This document shows positions 1 through 11,000 of a DNA stretch of 64,000 nt, in pieces (the stretch's first letter is position 1; each line of letters opens with the position of its first letter). The translations under genes and the position numbers were made by a program. The DNA is from Opeltia flavorubescens (Eukaryota > Ascomycota > Lecanoromycetes > Teloschistales > Teloschistaceae): positions 1,426,001 through 1,490,000 of the forward strand of contig KE546976.1 in NCBI GenBank assembly GCA_000442125.1. Direction: 5' to 3'. Below the pieces are notes generated by a model. It was not told the origin of the DNA and ran no database searches. It was given only the letters and a program-made list of their open reading frames with translations.

Positions 1-324
1 GAACTCAAATGTCGTTTGACCATGCATCAAAAATCACAGCTGCCATAATTCCAGACATCAAGCATAGTAAATCCAGAAATAGTTTAACGTCGGCGGATAT
101 CCGGAACTTCATTCGTACCGGAATTGCATCATGCTTTGATATGCCCACCACAAGACATCGTACAACTGTGATAGCACCGATGTAAAGTGCATAAAGCATG
201 GCATGAAATGCGTTGCTAATAGGTCATAATCCATCAAGGGGTATCCGATGTATATACGTCGCTCCTCCATTCCCACGTACAAACCGAACAACAAAAACCA
301 ATCCATGACTCACACATCCCAACC
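1..324. other. 3' flank of the hexosaminidase gene
   Basis: Short open frames on both strands overlap here, but none has a recognisable product or good start context. I see no gene, repeat or RNA. It is probably the 3' untranslated and intergenic DNA of the following minus-strand gene. Confidence 0.5.
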
Positions 325-2151
325 TCAAGGTCCCAAACATTGGCTACCATTTGTCCCCATGGTACAGAAAGGCATCTGTACCACTCCAGCTCCAACGCCT
401 CTCCCAATCAATCTCTCCCTCCACTCCCCCAACCTCCTTCCTGCATCTACCAAACTACGATTGTTCCCTTGCTCATCTTTCGCCCCAGCCCACAAGACTT
501 CCGCAGCGGCCGCCGCTCTTGGCCATACCACCTGATCAAAGTTGACGGGATCCACGAGCTCAGACCATAGATAGACTTCCGCACCGAGAACAAGATGCGA
601 GGAGTTGACGGGGATGTTGTTTATAGGGTCGTAGGTGTACATGAAGTGCCAGTTTTTAAGTGGCGAGCAGTAATCTAGGAAGGGAGAGGTGGTAGAAGAC
701 TGAGGATCGAGCCAGGCGCCATGACCACAATCGAGGTACTAAACACACATTAACCACGGCCACGTCAGGGGTGAAAGACGTACCCAATAATTATAATTCC
801 CTGCAATAACCTTATGACCCATGGCCACAGTCTTTGCGACAGATTCATCACTCAACCAAGCCTGAACCAAAACATCATTGCCCAGCGTGAGATTCCATTC
901 CAAAAGCATCTCTTCCCAAACCACAGGCGTCATACCCGCAGCTCGAACGTACCCATGGTTGAAATCGACGAATTGTTGCATCAGAGGTTGAAGGATGGCA
1001 GAATCATTGGATTTGACAGTATCGTCGAAGAGATAGGAGTTTTTGTTGACCTCATCGCCACCGGTATGAAAGTATGCACTGTAGGATGCGACTCGCGGTA
1101 ACAGATCTTCCCAGAGTTTGTTCAAAAAGGTATACACCGCAGAGGAGTTGAGCTTCAAGCCACCACTAGGTGGTTCATTGGCATACGTCGACCAGTCGGG
1201 CTGAATATTGAAACCGGCGATGAGTTCGGGATAACTATTGGCAATAGAAGCCGTATGACCTGGAGTATCGATCTCGATGTAAACCTCGACACCCCTATAC
1301 ATCCCATACTCTTGAATTTGAGCAAGATCTTTACGACTGTATGATAGACCTGATCTGTACGCGCCTTTACCGGAGAGATTGGGAAGAGCAGGAATATCAA
1401 GAGGCCAGCTTTGGGAATCCGTTGCATGGAGGTGAAGGCGATTGAATTTGTTCCATGCTAGGACATCGATTGTATGGAGAACAAAGGAAGGTGGGTAGTA
1501 GGTACGAGCAACATCCATGCTGAACCCTCGATGGCTAAACTTGGGCGAATCGACAATACTGACGGGCGCATAGGGAGAGTAGACGCCGCCATTCGTAGAA
1601 TGTTGGTAGAAAAGCTGAGTGAAAGTGTCCAAAGCTCTTAGAACTCCAATGCTGGAGATTGCAGTAATCTCAACAGCACCGGAAATCGAGACAGACAGTG
1701 TATACTGCTCATTCNCCTCCCCAGCCAGAGGCCTCAGAATAGCAGCCGTATCCGTCTCATTTTGTTGTATAGTCACACTCCGTAGATACGTTCTTGATCC
1801 ATTGCTTGAGGGTTCAAAGTTGGAATTGCGGGGATGGAATTTCCACGGCACAAACTTGTCTTTGAAAAGCTGATCTTGTGTTCGTTGGATGGCGGCTTGA
1901 ACGATGGCATAAGAGCTAGCAGTGTTGAGAGTCGAGTTGATTGTCGCATTGGATGAAGCCGTCTGATTGAATTAGCATCGAATCCGCATTAAGAACAGAC
2001 GGAATACCTGATTTGCGATGGAATAGCCAAAAGTGACATTAGGCGCGATCCAAACCACGCCAACACCATGCTGGTAGGATAAAGGTAAAGGCCATATCGC
2101 TGATACGATTGATGTATGGTAGATTAGGATGAAAGAAAGACGACCGAACAT
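325..2151 (-). CDS. Secreted beta-N-acetylhexosaminidase, GH20
   Basis: Glycoside hydrolase family 20 exo-enzyme that removes terminal N-acetylglucosamine, in fungi mostly from chitin oligomers during wall turnover. Three exons, all joined in phase 0: 2151-2008, 1962-784 and 738-325, about 578 aa. The start at 2151 gives an N-terminal hydrophobic signal segment (MFGRLSFILIYHTSIVSA). The first part is the GH20b-type domain; the TIM barrel follows, with HRGFSMDVAR, the catalytic Asp-Glu pair in HTGGDEVN (about residues 351-352), and DCGHGAWLD carried across the second splice. The last exon holds the usual YLWSELVDP and WPRAAAAAE blocks. An ambiguous base at 1715 leaves one codon unresolved near residue 131. 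Length and motif order match complete fungal enzymes; the exon joints are my reading. Confidence 0.93.
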
Positions 2152-3266
2152 AATGTCGATCGTGGGGGCCAGAACCAATCGATAACCCCCGCAGAAGGAA
2201 GTCGAGATTTAAAGTCTTACAACACTTTCATGAAACGTCAACGTCGCCCCTTCCTTCATGCGATCTTATGATACATCCGCCAGATTGAGTGCGCTGCCTC
2301 ATTTATACACGATTTGATGAATTGCCCCTCGTCTCGACTACATCCGAATGTACCTGATAAGAACCGGTGCGGGGAAGATGATGCGGTGTACCTGCAAGTC
2401 AGGCTGGGGATACATGCATGATCGGCGGGAAATGTACATTATTCGAGTTTACCGTGAGGAGAGTGACTGCCTGAGACTGTAGTAAGGTAGATAGCAAATG
2501 GTATGGTTAGGATCATCGACTCCGATATTCAGCTCGAAGGTATCTGGACAGCCTATGTATTCGATACCATGGTTGGAGTTGAATAAGACTCGTAGCCAAC
2601 CCATGATTGTGACTTGTCGATTCAAGTTTCATATAGAATAATATAGTAAATCTGATCGACCATGCTAGGAATTCAATCACCCATCTCCTAGGTGCGACCG
2701 CTTCGCGGAAGATACTGTTCGCCTTACGGCGAAAAGATTGTAGCGCCTTGCGGCGCGGAGGGGACGCCTGACGGCGTCTCAGATGATGATACTGTTGAAC
2801 AATGGTGACCCTGTTGGTTGGGGTTTCAGATTTGGAAATATGGAAAATTCAGTCGACCATATTCAGTATACCAAGCTTGATTGGCCACTTTCGTTACTTA
2901 GAAAGAGAAAGAAGAATCCAAGTTAAGAAGAAAATCCAAATGTAAGCAATTCTGCCACCTTCACTTTGAAAAATAAGGAGAATAGACTTAAATGTTCTGA
3001 TCTTGTTTGGTCTTGGCATTTGAGATTCCTGATTTCGATCCAATTAAAAAACACAATGATTATCAAGCATGTTTGCTTGGTCAGAAATGACAAAAGGCTT
3101 TGTCTAAGGAATCCTTCGATATGTTCGAACCTCCATACTCGTATAAAATATGCATATTATTGCTGCAATATCTTCCTCTCAATCATCCAGTCCTTTTGCT
3201 ATTTTCTTTCATTGTCAGGCATTCCTTCCTCTCCAATCAGGAAAATAAGTCATATCTCAAACCTCC
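2152..3266. other. Intergenic region with a hairpin element
   Basis: This is the shared upstream region of the divergent hexosaminidase and pirin genes. Apart from the GC-hairpin element at 2690-2780 I see no gene. A plus-strand open frame at 2966-3373 overlaps the pirin start, is rich in Cys and Ile, and looks spurious. Confidence 0.6.
2690..2780 (+). repeat. Four-hairpin GC element, copy A
   Basis: Four perfect stem-loops in a row: CCGC-TTC-GCGG (2698-2708), TTCGCC-TTAC-GGCGAA (2718-2733), GCGCC-TTGC-GGCGC (2743-2756) and GACGCC-TGAC-GGCGTC (2763-2778). It opens with GGTGCGACCG, like copies C2 and D. The surrounding DNA is AT-rich and has no such structure. It lies in the promoter-side spacer between two divergent genes. 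Confidence 0.9.
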
Positions 3267-4079
3267 ATGAAAGTCGAAGCACGCCGTTCCAAGGACCGTG
3301 GCCATGCAAATTATGGTTGGCTAGATACATATCATACATTCTCCGTCGCAAGTCACGAAGACCCAAGATTTGAACGTTTTGGTGCAATTCGAGTCCTCAA
3401 CGAAGACCGCGTCTCCCCTAAGAATGGGTTTCCCATGCACACTCATCGAAACGCCGAGATCTTCTCCTATGTCCTCAGCGGTGAATTGACACACCGAGAT
3501 TCGATGACGACTTCCGATGAGTACTTTCGAATCAAGCGTGGTGATGTCCAGTTCACGACGGGAGGATCTGGTATCTCACACTCGGAACAAAACGAACATG
3601 AAAGCGAAACAGTACACTTCCTTCAGATCTGGATCTTACCTTGGAAATCGGGCCTGACCCCACGATATCATGACTCGACGATTGACGAAGCGGCGAAACG
3701 TCATGGTTTCGTGACAATCATCAGCCCACTTCGAGCAGGGAAGAACGCATCAGTTGAAGAGGAAGAAGCGGCCATTCCATCAGTCCCAGGTACAATTCCG
3801 ATTCACGCCGATTTCCTAATGGGTGCATCAATCATCAGCAAAGGATCATCAGCAACATGGAACATCGGAGGACATGGAGCCATCACGTCGAAACAAGATC
3901 GAAAGGTCTACGTCCACCTACCGATGAGGGAAAGGAAGTCGAAGATCCGCCTAGCCGATGGGACGGTGCTTAGTGAAGGGGATGGAGCGTTCGTGACCAA
4001 TGTCAACGATGGTGATTCGCTCGTCATTGAATCGGTTGGAGTCGAGGAAGCGGAAGTCGTAGTGTTGGATTCCAATTGA
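3267..4079 (+). CDS. Pirin family protein
   Basis: Cupin-fold pirin (YhhW-like group), an iron-binding protein linked in different organisms to transcription cofactor or quercetinase activity; the physiological role in fungi is unsettled. A single exon of 270 aa. The N-terminus has the family sequence RGHANYGWLDTYHTFS, followed by FGAIRVLNEDRV and the metal-site strand MHTHRNAEIFSYVLSGELTHRDS, which supplies His-x-His and Glu. GDVQFTTGGSGISHSEQNEH follows with a further metal His. The C-terminal cupin ends in LSEGDGAFV and VVVLDS. The conserved block begins about ten residues after the first Met, so the start looks right. No signal peptide, so cytosolic or nuclear. Strong family call; no specific substrate can be assigned. 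Confidence 0.93.
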   Translation: MKVEARRSKDRGHANYGWLDTYHTFSVASHEDPRFERFGAIRVLNEDRVSPKNGFPMHTHRNAEIFSYVLSGELTHRDSMTTSDEYFRIKRGDVQFTTGGSGISHSEQNEHESETVHFLQIWILPWKSGLTPRYHDSTIDEAAKRHGFVTIISPLRAGKNASVEEEEAAIPSVPGTIPIHADFLMGASIISKGSSATWNIGGHGAITSKQDRKVYVHLPMRERKSKIRLADGTVLSEGDGAFVTNVNDGDSLVIESVGVEEAEVVVLDSN

Positions 4080-4229
4080 TATTCTCATGTTTTGAGTGCA
4101 AGACTTTGGGTCTTTGAGATTTCGTATCGTATCTGTCATGTTAAATGGATAGATGGAGTTCTCTCCCTTCAAAATCCAATCACATTCCATGTCACTGCGC
4201 ACCTTCCTCGTCTCATCTTCCCTTCTTCT

Positions 4230-4400
4230 CCCAACCCCCACCTTCCACACATTTCACCCTCGCCGGCGGTGTGCCTTCCTTTTCAGGCTCACCGCCGTCG
4301 TGCTTTCCATCGGAGTTAGGAATTAACGGGCCTTGTTTTTTTTTTGGGAGATATAGTCACGAAGGAGGGGTGCGGAAATTCCTCCTTAGGTGGGTTATAA
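4230..4400. repeat. Dispersed repeat, copy 1
   Basis: A core reading CGGAGTTAGGAATTA, then CGGGCCTTG and a run of T (4313-4349), preceded by a TTCCACA-TTTCACC-type stretch and followed by TATAGTCACGAAGGAGGGG. The same order of blocks is found near 53870-54045. The T run and loose conservation suggest an old non-autonomous element; no terminal repeats were identified. Confidence 0.55.
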
Positions 4401-5798
4401 GATCAATGTGGGTGGGTGAGGAGGTGGTGGGGAGGGGGCGGGTACAATATTTTCTTCCGGATGCGTAAGCAGGAGGAAGAACTGTACAGAAAGTTGGTAG
4501 TGTCGTAGAGTAGTGGTTCGACGTGGCAGTGGTCATGGTCGTGGTCAACGGCGATGGTGTTGTAGTGTTTCTTTCCAAAGGCATCGATGGCGAATAGGAT
4601 GGACTGAGTGTACGCAATACTAAATGTTGTTTGAAGAATTGGAATCAGTCTGCTCAACGTGTCAGCTCATAGTCATAGCCATCAATGGTGATTTGATGGC
4701 CTTTTCAACGACACCAACGACGGTGTGCTAGATGGGTTCAATATTGATGGTCTAATAACGTTGGACGGAGAGTAGTTAATATATTGATCGAGTACGAATG
4801 ATTCTTTCTGAAGACAGACATGGATGTGTACTTGAGACATGATCATATCGTATTCCACGTATTCCAAACATTCTCCTCGTACACGGTATATCATACTCTT
4901 AGATAGATGATATCTCCAGGTGCTTTCCATTTGGACCGAACGCTCCTAAGTTGAAGTAGTAGTATTCAACCTCATCTCCCAGACGTCCAGATTCGTTCTG
5001 CAAATCATCCATTTCGCGTGATGGGGACTAGAATTGACGAACATCACATCGATACTACATCTTCATACCCCCACAATGAATCAACACGATGTGAGTAAAT
5101 AGCTTGCTTGGCAGTATATGGCATTGCCTTCTTTGGGACACTTCCCAGTGATTCTCTTCTTGAAGATGGGACTCTGATTTCATTGGCAATCGATCAATAG
5201 CAATCTCGATTTCGTGATACATAGCCCAAACTGGATAGGCGCACATGCAGGCTTTAGTCAGAATCTGGTATCCTCAGCCGATCGTGGCTGTCAAGACGGG
5301 ATGAAAGACAACGTGATAATCGATGTCATGGAATTTACGAATTGATGAGGCTTCTAACTCTTATCTGCCGATATGATTGAAAGGGGAGACCACGTATGAC
5401 GATCTAGGGAGGACTTGGTTCGCAATGTCAGGCATCTGCAGAAGTGACGGGACAAGCGTATTGGGAAATCACGTTAAGCCTAATTTGGCTGACACCGGAG
5501 CTCGCCGTCCGCTGTCTTTTGAATCCCGATCTAGCAGAACAACCACATCTTACAAAGTCCTGGTAACATTTTGGAACAAAGGTTTGTGATGAATTCCACC
5601 AATTACCTCTGCTAAATTAATTCTGTATTATTATCACATGTCTCAATACTTTTGACTAAAAATATTCGTATATCCTTTCAGCTGAACACCAACTTCAAAG
5701 TCATGGCTGGAATCCTCACATTTTGCCCGTACACAACGATCTCATGTATTGATTTTGCTGAAGAAGTTAACGCCATTCTCTTAATATTCCCACAAGTA

Positions 5799-6120
5799 GG
5801 ATATGCATCATTTCGGCTGTGTGGGGGAACGAATGCTCCAACAAGCATCGGACACGGCATACGCATCCTTTGGGCCAGATCTCAATATCTGGGGACAGAT
5901 CACGCTACATTCTAGCTGTCCAACTCTCCTACATCCGGCATTTTCATCATCTCAGCCGGGTTACGCTTTCTAGATACGGTATATGCATCATTCTTGCCGT
6001 ATCTCGATTTCTATGCATCGAATATACCACCCTTCAGCCGTCGGACTTTCCTGAACACGGCAAATGCCACATTTCGGCTACTTGACGACTTCTGCATCTG
6101 GAATATGCATTGGTCTAGCT
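5799..6120. repeat. Degenerate 41-bp tandem array with ATGCAT cores
   Basis: Eight related blocks start at about 5799, 5856, 5898, 5937, 5978, 6019, 6059 and 6100, so the period is close to 41 bp apart from one 57-bp step. Each has a block like ATATGCATCATTTCGGCT followed by a looser block around ACTTTCTNGACAC. Copies differ at many positions, so the array is old or under weak selection. It ends 166 bp upstream of the start of the 152-aa gene. Weaker matches may extend it back to about 5709. Confidence 0.75.
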
Positions 6121-6286
6121 CAGGTCGAGATCCCCGATTCTTAGGCCCCCCCTCGAATATTTAAGACGGTAAAATCTGCTTGTGAAACCAACTGATCATA
6201 CCTCATCATAAGTCTTCACAACCCATTGCGTCTCTTCATACTCAGCTACCAATCTTCCAATACTCTATCAAATCAGCGGTACTGCA

Positions 6287-6745
6287 ATGTCACAAGTTTC
6301 CATCACAATTCCAATTTCTCTTTCAAAGGATTCCGAAGTTTGTCCCGTCACTTCTACATCGAAACAAACCGAGGATCCCCCAATTGTCAACACGATCTGG
6401 GGAGGTAGATTTTCCTTTCAGAACCAACTAGGGGACGACATCGTCAACGGTTACGCAAGGCATTGGACAACCGACTGGGGCAAAGAGGAGATTCCACTTG
6501 ACGGACTCGGGAACGGGCAGACAACTATAGAAAAAGCCTTCACAACAAGCACGACGAATAAATATCGTTGGTCTTTTGACGCAACACTCAAGAACGGAGA
6601 ACGTTATACCGTTGGCGAGAAAGATTGTGGATACGAGAGTACAGATTCTGGAAAGACCGTCCATTTACAGGCCATTAACAAGAACGGTTATCATAGTTTC
6701 TACATTTCTATGCCCGACAGTTCCGACTGTAGCACATCCTTTTAA
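6287..6745 (+). CDS. Hypothetical 152-aa protein
   Basis: Not recognised with confidence. The frame is open for 152 codons and starts at the first Met. The N-terminal 35 residues are Ser/Thr-rich; from about residue 37 there is a compact domain rich in Gly, Asn, Thr and aromatic residues (WGGRFSFQNQLGDDIVNGYA, HWTTDWG, DGLGNGQTT, NKYRWSFDATLKNGERYTV). The alternation suggests a small beta-sandwich. Cys occurs near positions 19, 115 and 148. There is no signal peptide. A trypsin-like protease gene starts 110 bp downstream on the same strand, and a phased 41-bp array lies upstream. A small beta-sandwich lectin or membrane-binding protein is conceivable, but nothing in the sequence decides this. 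Confidence 0.65.
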   Translation: MSQVSITIPISLSKDSEVCPVTSTSKQTEDPPIVNTIWGGRFSFQNQLGDDIVNGYARHWTTDWGKEEIPLDGLGNGQTTIEKAFTTSTTNKYRWSFDATLKNGERYTVGEKDCGYESTDSGKTVHLQAINKNGYHSFYISMPDSSDCSTSF

Positions 6746-6855
6746 TCGACAACCAAGAGTTTGATCACACACTCATTTCAGACATTCACTTTCGGTATTC
6801 GTTTACGACAATCATTTACAATATTTCTTTTCAATATTTCATCTTCGACTTAACC

Positions 6856-7641
6856 ATGAATACAAGCAGGGAAAAACAACAACACTCAAAAGATATTATC
6901 AAAGTTCCCAAGTACACAATCAAAGCAAAATTGGGTGATCCAGCCCATCAATTCTATCCAACAGTCGATGTCGTCCAAGGAGGCGGTTCCAGCTATTGCC
7001 CTAAGAACCAGCAAGCAGGGACACTTGGGGTCCGAGTCGACAGGCCTTCAAACTCAGGATTCTATTACATCGCAACCGATCACAACTTTGAAGGCTCTAA
7101 TGATTATATATGGGCTTACAACTCTGGTGGGGAGTTAGTACGGGGTCAATCAGGAAAAGTCATTGATCACAAGTATGACTGGGGCGACGACGGGACAAGG
7201 CCGATCTTGGATTGCGCACTCATTCGACTCACAACTCAATCGCAAAAGGATATCACACCTGGATTGTATCAGGGACCGAATATTCCACCCTTGATCACAA
7301 GAGGCACGAATCTCGCAACTCCAGGAATGATTGTGAGTAAATATGGCATCACTACTGGTCTCACTTACGGCCGAGTTATCCATCTCCCAAAGGGTATTGA
7401 CAAGTCCTACTCCAATTACCTCTTCGCTGTTGAGCGGTGCAGCAAGAATGGTTATCCCATGACGGGTGACTTTGGACGCCAAGGCGACTCTGGCGCTGCG
7501 GTCATTGATGAGAATTGGCATGTGTTGGGTTTGTTCATTCAATTTGTGGAAGCAAAACCACCGGATACCTTGGGTGTGGCATTTATCAATCGTATTGATC
7601 AGATTCAGGCGGCTTTGAATGTGACTTTACATGCTGATTGA
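6856..7641 (+). CDS. Trypsin-like serine protease, no signal peptide
   Basis: A 261-aa single-exon protein with the chymotrypsin-fold triad in the expected order: His in YYIATDHNFEG (about residue 79), Asp in ILDCALIRL (about residue 120) and nucleophile Ser in GRQGDSGAAVID (about residue 216). KYGITTGLTYGRV before the Ser motif and VLGLFIQF after it fit the intracellular S1/S7-like proteases often found in fungi. The N-terminus is hydrophilic, so there is no secretion signal and no obvious zymogen pro-region. It follows the 152-aa gene by 110 bp on the same strand. The substrate is unknown. The fold call is strong; actual proteolytic activity is inferred from the intact triad. Confidence 0.82.
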   Translation: MNTSREKQQHSKDIIKVPKYTIKAKLGDPAHQFYPTVDVVQGGGSSYCPKNQQAGTLGVRVDRPSNSGFYYIATDHNFEGSNDYIWAYNSGGELVRGQSGKVIDHKYDWGDDGTRPILDCALIRLTTQSQKDITPGLYQGPNIPPLITRGTNLATPGMIVSKYGITTGLTYGRVIHLPKGIDKSYSNYLFAVERCSKNGYPMTGDFGRQGDSGAAVIDENWHVLGLFIQFVEAKPPDTLGVAFINRIDQIQAALNVTLHAD

Positions 7642-8022
7642 GCATTCATGTATCGGAATTTCGGTGCTTGGAGGGTTTTGATTTGATATCGATTTCCTTA
7701 CCACAAGTCACTCTTTATGTAGCCTTTCAGCTTTTGTCAGAGTATCATATAGCAATTCAACATTGCATTCTTAACGTCGAAGGATCGTGATTCCTGGAGA
7801 CACAGATGCTATGCAGAATCAGAGTGACTCATCAAGCTTCAATCCTCGGGAATGAAGTCCAGCTTTCATCGACGATACATAGAAAATACTTCTTCTTATT
7901 TGCTATTTGAAGAAAAACAGAAGAGAGACATTTATGAACCATTGAGGTAAAGTTGTAACATTGAATTCGCTCAAACTCACCCCGTTGCATATCAAGACTA
8001 CTTATCAAGGGGAAGGATTTGA
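7642..8022. other. Convergent 3' intergenic region
   Basis: It lies between the ends of the protease gene and the minus-strand coiled-coil gene. It is AT-rich, without repeats or plausible reading frames of its own. Confidence 0.6.
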
Positions 8023-11000
8023 TCAGACAATAATCTCAACCTCACTCTCCCACTCCTCCTCATGTTCCAATTCCTCTCCCTCCCCTTCACCCTCTCCACC
8101 CACACCTCCCTCATCCTCTTCCACGTCCTCATCATCAGGCAAAGCTCCACTCATCATATACACCCCCTTTCCCTTATTCATATCGTACCCTGGTATATCC
8201 GTCAAACATGCCTCAATCTTATCCTCTTCCCCCTCCTCTGCAGCCACACCCTCCCAATACCCAATCACATCATCGATATCAGCCTCATCGTCTGCGTGAT
8301 CCGTACTCCAGTATTCAGCATAATCCCCATATGTGAGATACCGCCCCTCTGCATGACGGAGGATATGATCGGGGAGGATTTCGTTGGGATCGTAGTCTAT
8401 CACTGATTCCATCGGCCGGGCGGTAAGGATATTCGACATATCGTCTCCCTCCCCTGCGGTAGCTTGAGCAGAGTCTTCGTCTTCGATAGCGTCCTCGTCA
8501 CAGTATATCTCAAAATCCTGCCCAGCAGGGATGGACTCGTCATCTTCCAGGTTATCAGGAACATCATCATCGTCGAAGGCCCCGTCATACCCAAAGGGAT
8601 TAGGTTTCTCGTCCTCGTCCTCATAGTCGTAGGGGTCGTATGTACCCTCGTAGCCATTGGTGTTGGCCTCTTCATCCTCGTAGTCATAAGGGTCGTAGGG
8701 AGCGTCTTCGGCGTAAGTATACTCGTGGTCCCACTCTTCAGCAGGAGAGGAGGTGAGGGTCCAGCCTTGACGAATGGGTAGATCTGCTTGGTGGATTTGA
8801 AGGGCGAGAGGGGAGATTAGCTCAGCTTCGATGTCGGTGTCTTGGTTTTCTGGAGGGGGGGATTGAGGAGCTGGAGGTGTCGGTGTTGCGTTGTGGTGTG
8901 ATTTGGAGGTGTGGAATAGACCGGGGGCGGACATTGCTGTTTGATATTCGCTTGAATTGGCGGTTGAATTGGCGGAGTAGTCTGCTGTGATTGTTCGACT
9001 AGGACGATTTGCTGAGATGGGAGCTGAGGATTGGATGGCTTGGGTGCCTGTGATGAATGGCATAGGATCAGAGAGTTGAGAGGCAGGAATGTTCAAAGGA
9101 GTGGTGTTGATGCCTTGGGATTCAAGTGCATCATCTTCTCGAGCTTCTTCCCGGCAAGGTTCATCATCATCGTCTGCAGTGGTGATTTCCTCTGCCTGGT
9201 CTTCTGCATCTGCTTCACCCTCATGATCTGTGAGACCTGCCATCATACCATGGATCCCATCTTCGACTTCGTCCAGCGAGGTCAGACGATACTGGCGTTC
9301 CTCTACCGATAGCTCCTCATGAAGATAATCGGCAGACCAAGCTTCCCTCAAGTACTGGCACAGGCCGCCTGCGACTTCGCACATGTACTGCAGCTCCTCT
9401 TGTGCTGCGTGGGACTTCGCTTTTGAGGCTGCAATATGCTTCTCCATGGTCACCGTCATAGCTTCCATCTTCTCGCACAGTTTCTGCTCAAGGGCATCTC
9501 TCTCCTCTTTGATCTCCTCGTATTTCTGAGCCAGATCAAACTTCTCAGGATCGCAGCCTTGCTTCGTGAGCTCAATGTGCTTCTTCAGCTCAGCAATCTC
9601 AAGCTGGGCGTTCTCCCAATTCTTCTGGTGGATCTTCCACGTCAGGGCATTTGAGGAAGCACACTGAGTTTCGAGGAAGTCTCGACGATACTTTTCGATC
9701 CCACGTTGATGCTCTACATTTTTCAGGTTGTCAATGTGTTGATGGAGTTTGGAGATCTCGAGTTGATGACGAGCCTCATTCCTAGACGGTGATGCGATCT
9801 CGGATTGAGCGATGCCTTGGATGTCAAGCAGTAACTCTTCGATCTTGGCGTTGGCGATTTCGAGGTCGTTGTTTTTGTCCTCGATCTCATTCTTGTGATC
9901 GGCCTCACGGAATTCTAGTCTAGACTCCATATTCTCGACTGCTCGCTCTGCATCCGCCTTCTCCTCGGCCATGGTACGGATGTCAACGTCCTTCTTGTCA
10001 AGCATCAGATCGCGGATCTTGACCTCTGCATGCTGCTCAGAAAGAGCTTTCTCAGCGTTCGCTAGTTGAATGCTCTGGTTATTCATTTTCACTTTGAGGG
10101 CGTTCACCGTCGTCTTCAAAGCAAGATACAGCTCTCGCAGTACGAGATCCATAGTCTCTGGCTGTACCTCGACTCCATCAATGTGATTCTCAACGATAGA
10201 CTGGAGACGAGCACTCTCATCTTGAACGAAATTGATGCCACCTTCGAGGTTGTTGATCTTAGCTCGAAGATCTTCAATCGTCGCACCAAGCAAGATCTTC
10301 TCATTCTCATGAGTCTCATTCCCTTTCCTCCACAGCAAGAAGGTCTCATTGGCCTTCTTTTCTAGCAGCTGATACTGCTCGTCCTTTTGCTTGAGCAGGC
10401 CATCAGTATTGGCGCCACAAGCAGGGTGGTCTTCATGCTCATGTCGATATCCCGAGAGACGGATATGTTGAGTATTGATTTGGTCTTTAGCATTGACCAA
10501 TTCGTCGATGGTTTGATGGTACAGGCGCTGTGAGTGTTCGAACTTCGCCTTGTAGATGTTAGACTCTGTTTCTGCTTTCTTGAGCTGGGCGTGTAGCTGA
10601 GTGACGTTTGGCTGATTGCAGATCTGATCCTGGAGAAGAAGTATTTGCGTCCCTTGCGCGTTGATACGACCTTGCTGATCTAGGTTTAGCGATGTCAGTC
10701 GAGCCACCTCTTGTTGCAGCGGGACGACCTCCCATTGTTGAGAATGTGAATGTACAGCCTGCCACTCAACCACCTGAGAGCTCAAATTGTTCGAGAGCTT
10801 CTCTAGGCGATCAATTTTGACTGTATGGTCTTCTAATGTGGTATCTCTGGACGAGGCCTGTTCCTTGGCAGCGTTAAGCAAGGCATTTAGTCGGGCGATA
10901 TCTGTGTCTTTCTTATCTGCATTCTTCTTTGCAACCTTCTCGATATAGACCTTTCGACTCGATGCCGCCTTTGCATCTGCTTGGAGCTTGTCGATAGTAG

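Larger units (their letters stand above)
4080..6286. other. Long intergenic region with two repeat types
   Basis: About 2.2 kb without a convincing gene. It holds a stretch shared with 53.87-54.05 kb (4230-4400) and a 41-bp tandem array (5799-6120). Open frames at 5377-5589, 5652-5915 and elsewhere have no recognisable product, and several run through the array. Confidence 0.55.

Noticed and set aside
2966-3373. 135-aa frame before pirin
   Set aside because: It overlaps the pirin start in another phase; no homology or signal, Cys/Ile-rich spurious type.
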